DNA of 64,000 nt. It comes from Palsa-883 sp963826975. Lineage in GTDB: Bacteria > Pseudomonadota > Alphaproteobacteria > Acetobacterales > Acetobacteraceae. The translations under genes were made by a program, and so were the position numbers. Of the stretch, positions 36,216 through 44,418 are shown in pieces; position 1 is the stretch's first letter; every line of letters starts with the position of its first letter. The stretch spans positions 806,001 to 870,000 of the forward strand of contig CAWGZJ010000011.1 of the NCBI GenBank assembly GCA_963826975.1, in the 5' to 3' direction. Under the pieces are notes generated by a model. It was not told the DNA's origin and made no database searches. It worked only from the letters and a program-made list of their open reading frames with translations.

Positions 36216-37070
36216 CTATTCCGCGGCGGCTTGGGCCTCGGCGGTGTGGTCCTTGATCGAGACGCGCCAGTGGATGCGATCCTCCTGCGGGGGATAGTCG
36301 CCGGCGGCCTTGTGCACCGAGCACCGGTTGTCCCAGATCACGATGTCGCCGACCCGCCATTTGTGCCGGTATTCCGCGTCCGGCTGAATCATGTAGCCGG
36401 TGAGTTCGTCGATCAGCGCGTCACTTTCCCCGGCTTCGGCGCCCTCGATGAACAGGATCTTTCCTGGATCGAAATACAATGCCTTGCGGCCGGTTTCGTT
36501 GTGGGTACGAATGATCGGATGGAACACCGGGGCGCGGTCGCGGTCCTCCTGGTTCAGCAGCGCCTGCGACTTGCGCCGTCCGCCATAGGTGAACGCGCCG
36601 CGGATGCCGTCCAGGCGCTGCTTCAACCGTTCCGGTAGCGCGTCGTACGCGGCGTACATGTTGGCGAAGAACGTGTCGCCGCCGGTGCTGGGGATCGCCA
36701 GCGCGTAAAGTTGCGTGGCCTTGAACGGCTCGGCGTCGTATGCGCCGTCGGTGTGCCAACCCTCGGCGCCGCGCCGGTAGATCGCGGTGTTCAGCTTGCC
36801 GTCGGCATCGAACTTGTTGGCGCCCAGCAGGGTGATTTCGGGGATGTCGGGGTGGCGTGTCGCCTTTGACGGGTGCGGCTGGATGCGGCCGAAGCGCCGG
36901 CTGTAGGCAAGGAACTGCTGGATCGTCAGGTCCTGGCCCGGCACGACAACGACATTATGATCGAGCCACGCGCGATAGATCTCCGCGAACGTTGCGTCAT
37001 CCAGCGCGCGCACGTCGACGCCGCGGATTTCGGCGCCGATCTGTGGACCGAGGCGATGGACTTCGACCAT
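36216..37070 (-). CDS. TauD/TfdA family Fe(II)/2-oxoglutarate dioxygenase
   Basis: Enzymes of this family use Fe(II), 2-oxoglutarate and oxygen to hydroxylate substrates such as taurine or aryloxyacids. The 284-residue protein keeps the iron-binding triad: WHTDGAYD (His and Asp) and the C-terminal CSVHKAAGDY (His). The 2-oxoglutarate-binding region RIHWRVSIKD has the conserved Arg. The N-terminal GAEIRGVDVRALDD is also a family mark. The start is ATG 37070. The substrate is not known. Confidence 0.9.
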   Translation of the reverse strand: MVEVHRLGPQIGAEIRGVDVRALDDATFAEIYRAWLDHNVVVVPGQDLTIQQFLAYSRRFGRIQPHPSKATRHPDIPEITLLGANKFDADGKLNTAIYRRGAEGWHTDGAYDAEPFKATQLYALAIPSTGGDTFFANMYAAYDALPERLKQRLDGIRGAFTYGGRRKSQALLNQEDRDRAPVFHPIIRTHNETGRKALYFDPGKILFIEGAEAGESDALIDELTGYMIQPDAEYRHKWRVGDIVIWDNRCSVHKAAGDYPPQEDRIHWRVSIKDHTAEAQAAAE

Positions 37071-37209
37071 TGCTGTTCCCTCCCGTCCGACAGGCCGGCT
37101 CGGCCTGCCGGGTCGTCGGATCAAACATGTGGGAGGCCGTCGGGCGGGTCAATTGGCCAACCCCTGAGCGCCGTGCTAACCTGGGGTCACGCACTGAAGG
37201 AGGCAGACC

Positions 37210-37470
37210 ATGACCAGACGCATTTGCCTGGCTTTCGCGGTGATCCTTGGCCTCGCGGGAACCACGCTCGCTTTTGCGGGCATTGCTGCGCAGACCGCTG
37301 CGGCCTGCGAGAACCACACCAGCTAGCGGATGATGCCGGACTAGCCCGGCTACCTGGTCGATCCCGCCGCGTACCGGGTTAGCCGCAGTCGCGTGGTGAC
37401 GGGCTGTGTTCGCCTGGGCGACGTCTGCGCTCAGTCCACTACGCGAAACGGACTGCGCGAAACGGATTGA
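37210..37470 (+). pseudogene. Small secreted protein gene interrupted by two amber codons
   Basis: ATG 37210 is preceded by a strong AGGAGG at 8 bp. The frame encodes a signal-like peptide (MTRRICLAFAVILGLAGTTL) and continues to Ser38. TAG codons at 37324 and 37342 interrupt it. Beyond them the same frame stays open for 41 more codons (PGYLVDPAAYRVSRS...) to TGA at 37470. The layout suggests a former exported protein of about 85 residues with two nonsense changes, or a 38-residue secreted peptide. No family was recognised. Confidence 0.4.
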
Positions 37471-37867
37471 CGATCCGTAGCCGGCCATCAAGCAGCATTC
37501 CGTGCTGCATGTCTTCCGACCAGAGGGTTTCGGCATCGGCCAGCAGAGCCGAGGCAGCGATCATCGCGTCATAGGTCGACAGGCCGTAGCGCTGTGCAAG
37601 CGCGAGGCCGGTTTCGTGGACCTCCAAGGTGATTGGCCGAACCAGCAGCAGGTCGCGGATCATGGACAGGAACGCCCGCGTCTCCGTCCATGACAGGCGC
37701 ATCTTGCGGCGAGCGACGTTGGTGATCTCGTTCAGCACCTGGACGCTGATGGTGCCACCGTCGGCAACGATCTTCTCCGCCCGGTCCGCCTTTGCGCCGT
37801 CGTCGGAGGCGAGATAAAGCAGGACGTTGGTGTCGATGAAACAGGCGGGGGGAACAAGCGGGCGCGT
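37439..37867 (-). CDS. vapC: VapC-like PIN-domain toxin (start codon altered to ACG)
   Basis: PIN toxins are Mg-dependent ribonucleases. The frame encodes CFIDTNVLLYL with the first catalytic Asp, then VLNEITNVARRK with Glu, and LSTYDAMIAASALLA plus LWSEDMQHG with the remaining acidic residues. All active-site residues appear present over about 142 residues. No ATG, GTG or TTG lies at the right place. Where the vapB stop would overlap the toxin start (TAATG), the sequence reads TAACG, so the initiator is ACG. The first standard start (GTG 37738) would delete the first catalytic Asp. The toxin may be silenced, weakly expressed, or misread at one base. Confidence 0.8.
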   Translation of the reverse strand, partial: TRPLVPPACFIDTNVLLYLASDDGAKADRAEKIVADGGTISVQVLNEITNVARRKMRLSWTETRAFLSMIRDLLLVRPITLEVHETGLALAQRYGLSTYDAMIAASALLADAETLWSEDMQHGMLLDGRLRIVNPFRAVRFA

Positions 37868-38097
37868 TATCTCGCATTCGCCTCATCCCGGTCGAACTTG
37901 AAGTCGGCAGGAAGCCGGCCGCGGAACGCACGCAGGCGCTCCAGCAGTTCCGCACGCCCGGGCTTGCGCGAGATGGCGAACTCGCGCCCGCCGGCGACAT
38001 GGATTTCGATGTCGTCGCCCTCCTTCAGTTCGAGCGCGTCGACCACTGCGGCGGGAAGGCGGACGGCGAGGCTGTTGCCCCATTTCGCGACCTGCAT
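37867..38097 (-). CDS. vapB: VapB/AbrB-type antitoxin
   Basis: This 76-residue protein starts MQVAKWGNSLAVRLPAAVVD, the swapped-hairpin AbrB/MazE DNA-binding fold. An acidic C-terminus (KFDRDEANAR) that would wrap the toxin follows. Such antitoxins bind the PIN toxin and repress their own promoter. GGAGAG precedes ATG 38097. The stop TAA overlaps the first base of the toxin's ACG codon. The frame also extends to 38157 without added conservation. Confidence 0.88.
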   Translation of the reverse strand: MQVAKWGNSLAVRLPAAVVDALELKEGDDIEIHVAGGREFAISRKPGRAELLERLRAFRGRLPADFKFDRDEANAR

Positions 38098-38281
38098 GGG
38101 TCTCTCCGGAAGATATACGGTTGAGTTCATGTATATCCTAACGGGGCTTGGGATCAAAGGGTCGAGTCTCTCGGCGGCCCGATCCGAGGGTGCCGCGCGG
38201 AGCCTGACACCACGACGGTTGCCGAAGCATGAACGGCGCTCCGGACATCAGACGCGTTGTGGTTTCAGTCCCGCTACCGCT

Positions 38282-39271
38282 TCACGCCGCCACCAGCCCC
38301 GTGCGGACCGCGCGCCGTAGCGACACCCGCCGCAGTGCCTGGGGCGGCTGACCGAACACCCGCAGGAATGCCCGGCGCATGCGCTCCGGATCGGCGAACC
38401 CGACATCGCGCGCGATCGCCTCGATCGGCGCCTGGCTGGTCTCCAGGCGCAGACGGGCGGCCTCGGCACGCAACCGCTCGATCGCCTTGGCCGGCGTCTG
38501 ACCCGTCTCGGCCAGGAAGGCGCGGCCGAACTGGCGAGGGCTGAGGCAGGCGGCGTCGGCCAGGCGCTCCACCGGCAGCGCCTCGTGCAGATGGGTGCGG
38601 GCGAAGCTGAGGGCCTGGCGGATGCGGTCCGACGGCGGATCAAGCGCCAGCAGTTCCGAGAACTGCGACTGGCCGCCCGGGCGGCGATGGTAGACCACCA
38701 ACTGGCGTGACGCGGCGCGGGCGATGTCGCGGCCAAGGTCGTCCTCGATCAGCGCGAGCGCCAGGTCGATGCCGGCGGTGATGCCGGCCGAGGTCCAGAT
38801 CGCGCCGTCGCGCACGAAGATGCGGTCGCCGTCGACGCGCACGCGCGGGTATTGCCGCTGCAACAAGGCGGCGTAGCGCCAATGGGTGGTGGCGGCGCGG
38901 CCGTCGAGCAGGCCGGCGCCGGCCAGGATGAAGGCGCCGGTGCAGACGCTGGCGACGCGGCGGCAGGTGGCGGCGGCGCGCCGGGCGAACTCCAACAGCG
39001 GTGCCACGCGCTCCGCCGGGCGAGTGCCGGCGCCGCCGACCACGATCAAGGTGTCCATTGGCAGCGTGTCCAGTGGCGGGTCGCCGAGCGGTTCGCTCTG
39101 CACGGTCACGCCCACGCTGCTGCGGATCAGGCCACCGGTCCGCGACAGCACACGCAGGCGATATGGCTCGGCGTCCAGGTCGTAGCCGGCCATCTGGAAG
39201 GCGGCGATCGGGCCGGCCAGGTCGAGCAACTGGAAGTCCGGGAAGACCAGGAAGCCGATGTCACGGTGCAT
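38282..39271 (-). CDS. GlxA family AraC-type regulator with DJ-1/PfpI domain
   Basis: This 329-residue regulator has an N-terminal DJ-1/PfpI-like domain (IGFLVFPDFQLLDLAGPIAAF; LIVVGG; SVCTGAFILAGAGLLDGRAATTHW). A C-terminal AraC helix-turn-helix pair follows (LPVERLADAACLSPRQFGRAF; PIEAIARDVGFADPERMRRAF). GlxA-type proteins sense small molecules through the DJ-1 fold and control nearby or distant genes. It stands alone between vapB and the TPR gene, so its target is unclear. Confidence 0.92.
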   Translation of the reverse strand: MHRDIGFLVFPDFQLLDLAGPIAAFQMAGYDLDAEPYRLRVLSRTGGLIRSSVGVTVQSEPLGDPPLDTLPMDTLIVVGGAGTRPAERVAPLLEFARRAAATCRRVASVCTGAFILAGAGLLDGRAATTHWRYAALLQRQYPRVRVDGDRIFVRDGAIWTSAGITAGIDLALALIEDDLGRDIARAASRQLVVYHRRPGGQSQFSELLALDPPSDRIRQALSFARTHLHEALPVERLADAACLSPRQFGRAFLAETGQTPAKAIERLRAEAARLRLETSQAPIEAIARDVGFADPERMRRAFLRVFGQPPQALRRVSLRRAVRTGLVAA

Positions 39272-39463
39272 GGCGGGAAACGAGGTTTATTGGTTGATTC
39301 AGACGCCACGCTGAGGCGCGTCGGGCGACCTGTCAATGACCGTATCAATGCGGGGCGACATCGAAGCGGCAACACGCAAGTTGGGCGCCGTCGAGGTCAT
39401 GCGGTCTCGAGCCATTAAATCCTTGCATATTTTCCTATTACGTCTTGCCTCGCGGCTGTCTTG

Positions 39464-39479
39464 TGGTATGAACATACCA
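39464..39479. promoter_or_regulatory. Operator-like palindrome upstream of the TPR gene
   Basis: TGGTATG and CATACCA are perfect inverted arms with a 2-bp AA spacer. The site lies 20 bp before the start codon of the TPR-glycosyltransferase gene and in the divergent spacer with the GlxA-like regulator. It may be a repressor site; the binding protein is unknown. Confidence 0.4.
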
Positions 39480-39498
39480 GGAACATTGGTGAGATGGC

Positions 39499-40989
39499 AT
39501 GTCAGAACACATAGCCTATGAAGCGGCGGGCGCCTGCCTCCAGCAGGGTTTCGAGCTGCACCAGGCCGGTCAGTTGACCGCTGCGGAACCCTATTATCGC
39601 GCCGCGCTGGAGCGACGTCCGGATTTCCCGGCGGCGTGGTCCAACCTCGGCCTGGTCCGCATGGCGGCCGGGGCGGTCGATGAAGCCGAACAGTGTCAGC
39701 GCGAGGCGCTGCGGCTGGATCCGGCATTTGCCGACGCCCATAACGGTCTCGGGCTGGTGCACTACCGGCTCGGGCGGATCGCCGAGGCGGAGAATTGCTT
39801 CCGCGGCTGTCTGCGCCTGTGGCCGGACCACCCGGGCGCACACCTCAATCTTGCCGTCGCCTTGCAATCGCGCGGCCGGCTGGAGGAGGCGGAGGCCTGG
39901 TATCGCGACGCGCTGCGTGTCGGCGCGAACGCGGCCGAGGTATACAACAATCTGAGCGTGTTGCTGCGTGAACTGGGCCGCGTGGCCGAGGCCGAGGCGA
40001 GCTGCTTCCAGGCGCTGCGCCTGCGCCCGGACATGGCCGGTGCGCAGGTCAACCTCGCCATATCATTGCTGCTGACCGGACGCTGGGCCGAGGCGTGGCC
40101 GTTCTATGAAGCTCGCGCGGGGGTCGGCGACCTTGCGGCGCGGCGCGGGTTTGCCGCGGAGTTGTGGACCGGCGAGCAGCCGCTCACCGGCCGCACCATC
40201 CTGCTGCATGCCGAACAGGGCTTCGGCGACACGCTGCAATTTTGCCGCTACGTGCCCGTGGTAGCGGCACTGGGGGCGCGCGTGGTGCTGGAAGTGCCGC
40301 CGGTCCTGGTGCGATTGCTGGCGGGGCTGGAGGGGGTTGCCCGGGTGGTGGCGGAAGGCGACGCACTGCCGGAGTTCGACCTGCATTGCCCGCTGATGAG
40401 CCTGCCGGGGGCGTTCGCCACCACGCCGGAGACGGTTCCGGGGCAGGTGCCATATTTAACCGCCGACCCGGCCCAGGTTGCCGTGTGGCGCGACGCGCTG
40501 GCGGGTTTGCCGGGGCGGCGTATCGGGCTGGTCTGGGCTGGCCACTCGCGTGACTTCCTGCCGCATGCGGTGGCGCTTGATCGGCGGCGCTCGGTGCGGC
40601 TGGCCGACATGGCGCCGCTCGCCGCCGTGCCCGGCTGTTCGTTCGTGTCTCTGCAGCTTGGGCCGCCGGCGGCGCAACTGAACGAGCCGCCGGCGGGGCT
40701 GGTGGTGGTGGGTGTTGCCCAGTGGTTGCACGATTTTGCCGACACCGCGGCGCTGGTGGCGAACCTGGACCTGGTGATCGCGGTGGACACCGCGGTTGCG
40801 CATTTGGCTGGCGCGCTGGGCAAGCCGGTTTGGTTGCTGAACCGGTTCGATACCTGCTGGCGGTGGTTGCTGGAGCGCGACGACAGCCCTTGGTATCCGA
40901 GTCTGCGCCAGTTCCGCCAGGCGGGGCAGGGGGACTGGGTGGAGGTGATGCAGCGTGTTGCCGGGGCGTTGGAAGAGTTCGTGCGCTGA
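39499..40989 (+). CDS. TPR protein with glycosyltransferase 9-like C-terminal domain
   Basis: The 496-residue protein has about six tetratricopeptide repeats in residues 1-210 (for example AAWSNLGLVRMAAGAVDEAE; AHNGLGLVHYRLGRIAEAEN). A GT-B-like domain related to heptosyltransferases follows (GRRIGLVWAGHSRD; DLVIAVDTAVAHLAGALGKP, then VWLLNRF). This two-part layout is common in alphaproteobacteria, where it may glycosylate proteins or surface polysaccharides. The protein is cytoplasmic. It is adjacent to no other sugar gene. Confidence 0.85.
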   Translation: MSEHIAYEAAGACLQQGFELHQAGQLTAAEPYYRAALERRPDFPAAWSNLGLVRMAAGAVDEAEQCQREALRLDPAFADAHNGLGLVHYRLGRIAEAENCFRGCLRLWPDHPGAHLNLAVALQSRGRLEEAEAWYRDALRVGANAAEVYNNLSVLLRELGRVAEAEASCFQALRLRPDMAGAQVNLAISLLLTGRWAEAWPFYEARAGVGDLAARRGFAAELWTGEQPLTGRTILLHAEQGFGDTLQFCRYVPVVAALGARVVLEVPPVLVRLLAGLEGVARVVAEGDALPEFDLHCPLMSLPGAFATTPETVPGQVPYLTADPAQVAVWRDALAGLPGRRIGLVWAGHSRDFLPHAVALDRRRSVRLADMAPLAAVPGCSFVSLQLGPPAAQLNEPPAGLVVVGVAQWLHDFADTAALVANLDLVIAVDTAVAHLAGALGKPVWLLNRFDTCWRWLLERDDSPWYPSLRQFRQAGQGDWVEVMQRVAGALEEFVR

Positions 40990-41154
40990 CGGGCTTGGCA
41001 CGGCCAGCGCACCGACAGCGTCACGCTTTGTCGCCGAGTATCGCACCGGCTATCTCAGCGTGCCACTGACGACAGTGTGGTCGTCGGCCGCTGGAAACCC
41101 GTCTCGGCGTCGCCGCGGGGCAGCTCAGTCCAGGCCGAACAAGGGGGAAAAACC

Positions 41155-42084
41155 ATGAAGTTCGGCATTCACAACTCGTCCTGGCTCGACACTCCCGATC
41201 CGGCCGAGGCATTCGAGGCGGTGAAGGCAAAGGCGCAATGGGCGGAGAATCACGGCTTTGTCTGGTTCTCGGTCCTGGATCACATGATCCAGATCGCCCG
41301 CGCGGGCGCGCCCGACGAGCCGGTGCTGGAAGGCTGGACCGTCCTGGCGGGGCTGGCTGCTGTCACGAACCGCATCCGCCTGGCAACCCTGGCCACGGCG
41401 GTCGGTTATCGCAATCCCGCGCATCTCGCCAAGATCGCCGCGAGCGTCGATCTGATCAGCCGGGGCCGACTGACGCTGGGCATCGGCGCCGGCTTTTTCG
41501 AGGATGAATACAAGCAATATGGCTGGGAGTTCCCGCCGCGGCCGGCGACGCGCATCCGGCAGATGGAGGAAGCGATCCAGTTGATCCTGCAGCTGTGGAC
41601 CGAGAAGCGGACGACTTTCCACGGCCGGTATTTCCACGTCGAGGACGCGATTTTCGAACCGAAACCGGTCCAAAAGCCGCGACCGCCGGTGATGATCGCC
41701 GGCGGCGGCGAACAGATGACCCTGCGCGCGGTCGCCCGCCTGGCCGACGCCTGCAATTTCTCCGGCGGCGAGCCGGCTGAGATCGCGCACAAGCTCGATG
41801 TGTTGCGCCGCCATTGCGACGAGGCGGGTCGCGATTACGACACGATCGAAAAGACTTATATCCGGGCCTGGCTGCTCGCCCGCAGCGACGCCGAGGTGGC
41901 GGCGAAGCGCGAGCGGCTGCCTGCTCGCGAACCGTCGTACGGGTTTGTCGGTACGGTGCCCGAGGCGATCGACCTGATCGGACAGTACCAGGCAGCCGGC
42001 ATCGAGTTGCTCATCAACAGCGATCGGAACGACGAAGAGACCCGCGAACTTTTCGCCTCGGATGTCATGCCTCACTTTGGCTGA
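41155..42084 (+). CDS. LLM class flavin-dependent oxidoreductase
   Basis: This 309-residue TIM-barrel protein of the luciferase-like family starts MKFGIHNSSWLDTPDPAEAF and shows AAVTNRIRLATLATAVGYRN and LGIGAGFFEDEYKQYGWEFP. Members use FMN or F420. The RLTLGIGAG block and AIQLILQLWTE are typical of the F420-dependent-like branch. The purine-rich AAGGGGGAAA precedes ATG 41155. Upstream open frame to 41077 is not conserved. The product's substrate is unknown. The TfoX-like gene follows 42 bp downstream. Confidence 0.9.
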   Translation: MKFGIHNSSWLDTPDPAEAFEAVKAKAQWAENHGFVWFSVLDHMIQIARAGAPDEPVLEGWTVLAGLAAVTNRIRLATLATAVGYRNPAHLAKIAASVDLISRGRLTLGIGAGFFEDEYKQYGWEFPPRPATRIRQMEEAIQLILQLWTEKRTTFHGRYFHVEDAIFEPKPVQKPRPPVMIAGGGEQMTLRAVARLADACNFSGGEPAEIAHKLDVLRRHCDEAGRDYDTIEKTYIRAWLLARSDAEVAAKRERLPAREPSYGFVGTVPEAIDLIGQYQAAGIELLINSDRNDEETRELFASDVMPHFG

Positions 42085-42126
42085 CGAAAGATCTATCGGG
42101 GTTCTGGCAAGGACGGAGGACGGAGG

Positions 42127-42510
42127 GTGGTTGCCAGCGACAGCTTTGCCGAGTTCCTGCGCGAGCAGCTCGCTCCGCTCGGCCGCGTCGCGATGCGGCG
42201 TATGTTCGGCAAGACCGGCGTGTTCTGCGACGGGCTGATGTTCGGGATGGTGACGGACAACATGCTCTACCTGCGGGTTGATGAGCACAACCGGGCGGCC
42301 TTCGACGAAGCCGCGTCCTCTCCGCCCCTCAGCTATGAGAAGCAGGGCTCCACCATAGACCTGGCATTTTGGCGCGCGCCGGAGCGGCTGTTCGACGAAC
42401 CCGATGAGCTTGTTACGTGGGCGCGAGCGGCGCTGGCGGCGGCACGCCGGGTCGCGGCGAAGCGAGCACGGACAGCGCCGACGCGAAAATCAAAGGCGCG
42501 AAGCACGTAG
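42127..42510 (+). CDS. TfoX N-terminal domain protein
   Basis: The 127-residue protein has the TfoX_N fold: LREQLAPLGRVAMRRMFGKT, GVFCDGLMFGMVTDNMLYLRV and YEKQGSTIDLAFWRAPERLF. A basic Lys/Arg-rich tail follows. TfoX regulates competence in Gammaproteobacteria, but stand-alone N-domain proteins in other phyla have no known role. The start is GTG 42127 after GGACGGAGG. It may share a transcript with the LLM oxidoreductase upstream. Confidence 0.88.
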   Translation: MVASDSFAEFLREQLAPLGRVAMRRMFGKTGVFCDGLMFGMVTDNMLYLRVDEHNRAAFDEAASSPPLSYEKQGSTIDLAFWRAPERLFDEPDELVTWARAALAAARRVAAKRARTAPTRKSKARST

Positions 42511-42665
42511 TGGCGGGCGTGAGCTTCAACACCGCCGCCATCGTCCACGGCAGCACGGTCTATCTCGACCGGGCCGTCCGGCGCCAGGGCAGTGGCAAAT
42601 TTGTACGGGCAGGAGGAGCCGGAAAACGGGTTAGATATGGACGCTCTGGCGTGGTACATTGAGGC

Positions 42666-43025
42666 ATGAGAGCGCATGATGCAGGGCAACGCGAAGAGGC
42701 TGTCGCGCGCCGCGTCGCTTTGGCTTTCCTGAGAAAGCTGGGCGGCGCCTACGACGTTGCGGAAGTGATCATGTTTGGATCGCGCGCGCGGGGCGATCAC
42801 AAGCCGGATAGCGACCTCGACCTTGCGATTGTGCTGAATGGGCCGCGGGGCGATTTCATCGACACCAAACTGGATATGGCAGGAATTGCCTTTGACGTGC
42901 TGCTGGAAACCGGGGTCTTGGTGCAGCCTTTCCCGATGTGGGTTGGCGACCTTGCGAATGCGGAACGGTTCGCGAATGCTGGGCTTATTCAAAGCATCTC
43001 AGAAGATGGGATCAGGCTTGGATGA
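42666..43025 (+). CDS. MNT-type nucleotidyltransferase (antitoxin-like)
   Basis: The 119-residue protein carries the minimal nucleotidyltransferase signature GSRARGDHKPDSDLDLAIVL (the GSxxxG-x8-D-x-D pattern). Such proteins pair with HEPN-domain ribonucleases in toxin-antitoxin systems, and some act by attaching AMP to the toxin. The stop codon overlaps the start of the HEPN gene (ATGA), which supports co-translation. Confidence 0.88.
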   Translation: MRAHDAGQREEAVARRVALAFLRKLGGAYDVAEVIMFGSRARGDHKPDSDLDLAIVLNGPRGDFIDTKLDMAGIAFDVLLETGVLVQPFPMWVGDLANAERFANAGLIQSISEDGIRLG

Positions 43026-43402
43026 CAAAGGCGATTATGGAGAAGGCACTGGCATCAGCCCGGATTCTGTTCGATGCCGGAGATGGCGACGGGGCAACGA
43101 ACCGCGCCTATTACGCCATGTTCGACGCTGCGGTAGCTGCCCTTGTGTGGGCTGGGATCGGTACCGCGCAGGATCAACACAAAACCCATGGCGGACTGAT
43201 CGCGAGCTTCGGGTTGCATCTCGTCCAAACGGGCCGACTTCCCGCGGAGCTGGGGCGTTCGTTCAATCGCGTGCAAGAGTTGCGGCTGACAGGGGATTAT
43301 CTCGCGGCACCCGTGCCGCTCGAAAAAGCCGCGTGGGCGACTCAGCAAGCGGACACGTTCGTTGCTGGCATCCGGCTGTTGCTGACCCAGCCGAAGACCT
43401 AA
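43022..43402 (+). CDS. HEPN-domain protein (toxin-like)
   Basis: This 126-residue helical protein contains SARILFDAGDGDGATNRAYY, then AMFDAAVAALVW and LTGDYLAAPVPLEKAAWATQ, typical of the HEPN domain family. The usual RX4-6H ribonuclease motif is not obvious; this subfamily has instead NRAYYAMF. With the MNT gene it forms a two-gene module of the MNT/HEPN class, often involved in phage defence or plasmid upkeep. The start ATG 43022 lies within the MNT stop overlap. Confidence 0.85.
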   Translation: MTKAIMEKALASARILFDAGDGDGATNRAYYAMFDAAVAALVWAGIGTAQDQHKTHGGLIASFGLHLVQTGRLPAELGRSFNRVQELRLTGDYLAAPVPLEKAAWATQQADTFVAGIRLLLTQPKT

Positions 43403-43601
43403 GCGCACACGCGCCGGCCAGCCCCGGTCTTCGATAGCCGGGATTGACAATACCGTTGCTGTTACCCGTGTTTCGCGAACCAACCGCGCTAACATCGTGT
43501 CGCCGCGCCGAGCTCAAATGACGCAAAACGAGGGATATATGTCATTCTAGACGGCGCGGTAATGCGCGATGTTGGGCTGACCAACACCAGGAGGCAGCGT
43601 C

Positions 43602-44285
43602 ATGGCCGAACCGATCAGCATCGTCTTCCCGCTTTATCCCGGCGTGACCCAGTTGGATTTCACCGGCCCGCACCAGTTCCTGGCGCGCGTGCCGGGGGCG
43701 AAGCTGACCGCCGCCTCGGTCGGCGGGGCGCCGGTTGCCGCCGACGGGCTGGTGTTTGCCGAGTTGGCGAGGCTGGAGGCGATCGAGCGCTGCGACGTGC
43801 TGTGCGTGCCGGGCGGAATGGGCTGCACCGACGCCATGCAGGACGCGGTCTACATGGCGTCGATCCGCCGGCTGGCGGACGGCGCGCGCTATGTCACCTC
43901 GGTCTGCACCGGCTCGCTGATCCTGGGCGCGGCGGGGCTGCTGCGCGGCAAGCGCGCCACCTGCCACTGGGCGTGGCGCGACCTGCTGGCGTTGTTTGGC
44001 GCCGTGCCGGACCCGGGCCGTGTGGTGCGTGATGGCAACGTGTTCACCGGCGGCGGGGTGACGGCGGGGATCGATTTCGCGCTGACACTGGCGACCGAGT
44101 TGGCCGGTCCGCTGGCGGCGCAGGCCATCCAGTTGGGGCTGGAATACGCGCCGGCCCCGCCGTTCGACGCGGGCCGGCCGGAGACGGCGCCCGCGGGTGT
44201 GCTGGCGCTGGTGCGTGAGCGGATGGCGGCCTCGGTGCCGGTTCGCCGGGCGGCGGTCGAACGCGCGGCGGCGCCTCTGGGGTGA
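43602..44285 (+). CDS. DJ-1/PfpI family protein
   Basis: The 227-residue protein has the DJ-1/PfpI fold: IVFPLYPGVTQLDFTGPHQF, DVLCVPGG, then SVCTGSLILGAAGLLRGKRA and CHWAWRDLLA. The nucleophilic elbow Cys lies in SVCTGS. This pattern resembles isonitrile hydratase and the related cyclohexyl isocyanide hydratase branch. No helix-turn-helix is attached. AGGAGG precedes ATG 43602. No pathway is visible from the neighbours. Confidence 0.88.
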   Translation: MAEPISIVFPLYPGVTQLDFTGPHQFLARVPGAKLTAASVGGAPVAADGLVFAELARLEAIERCDVLCVPGGMGCTDAMQDAVYMASIRRLADGARYVTSVCTGSLILGAAGLLRGKRATCHWAWRDLLALFGAVPDPGRVVRDGNVFTGGGVTAGIDFALTLATELAGPLAAQAIQLGLEYAPAPPFDAGRPETAPAGVLALVRERMAASVPVRRAAVERAAAPLG

Positions 44286-44418
44286 CGAGGTCGAAGTGCT
44301 GTTTTGACGGAACGCAGGGGATCGATCGACCATAACAACGATCCTCCACCGAGACACGAAAACGCCGAGCTGGCGGCGCACGTTGGCTTTCGGCCATCGA
44401 TGGCGGCAGGGTTGCGTG

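Noticed and set aside
42417..42662. 81-residue plus-strand frame after the TfoX gene
   Set aside because: It overlaps the TfoX 3' end in another frame, with no motif or ribosome site.
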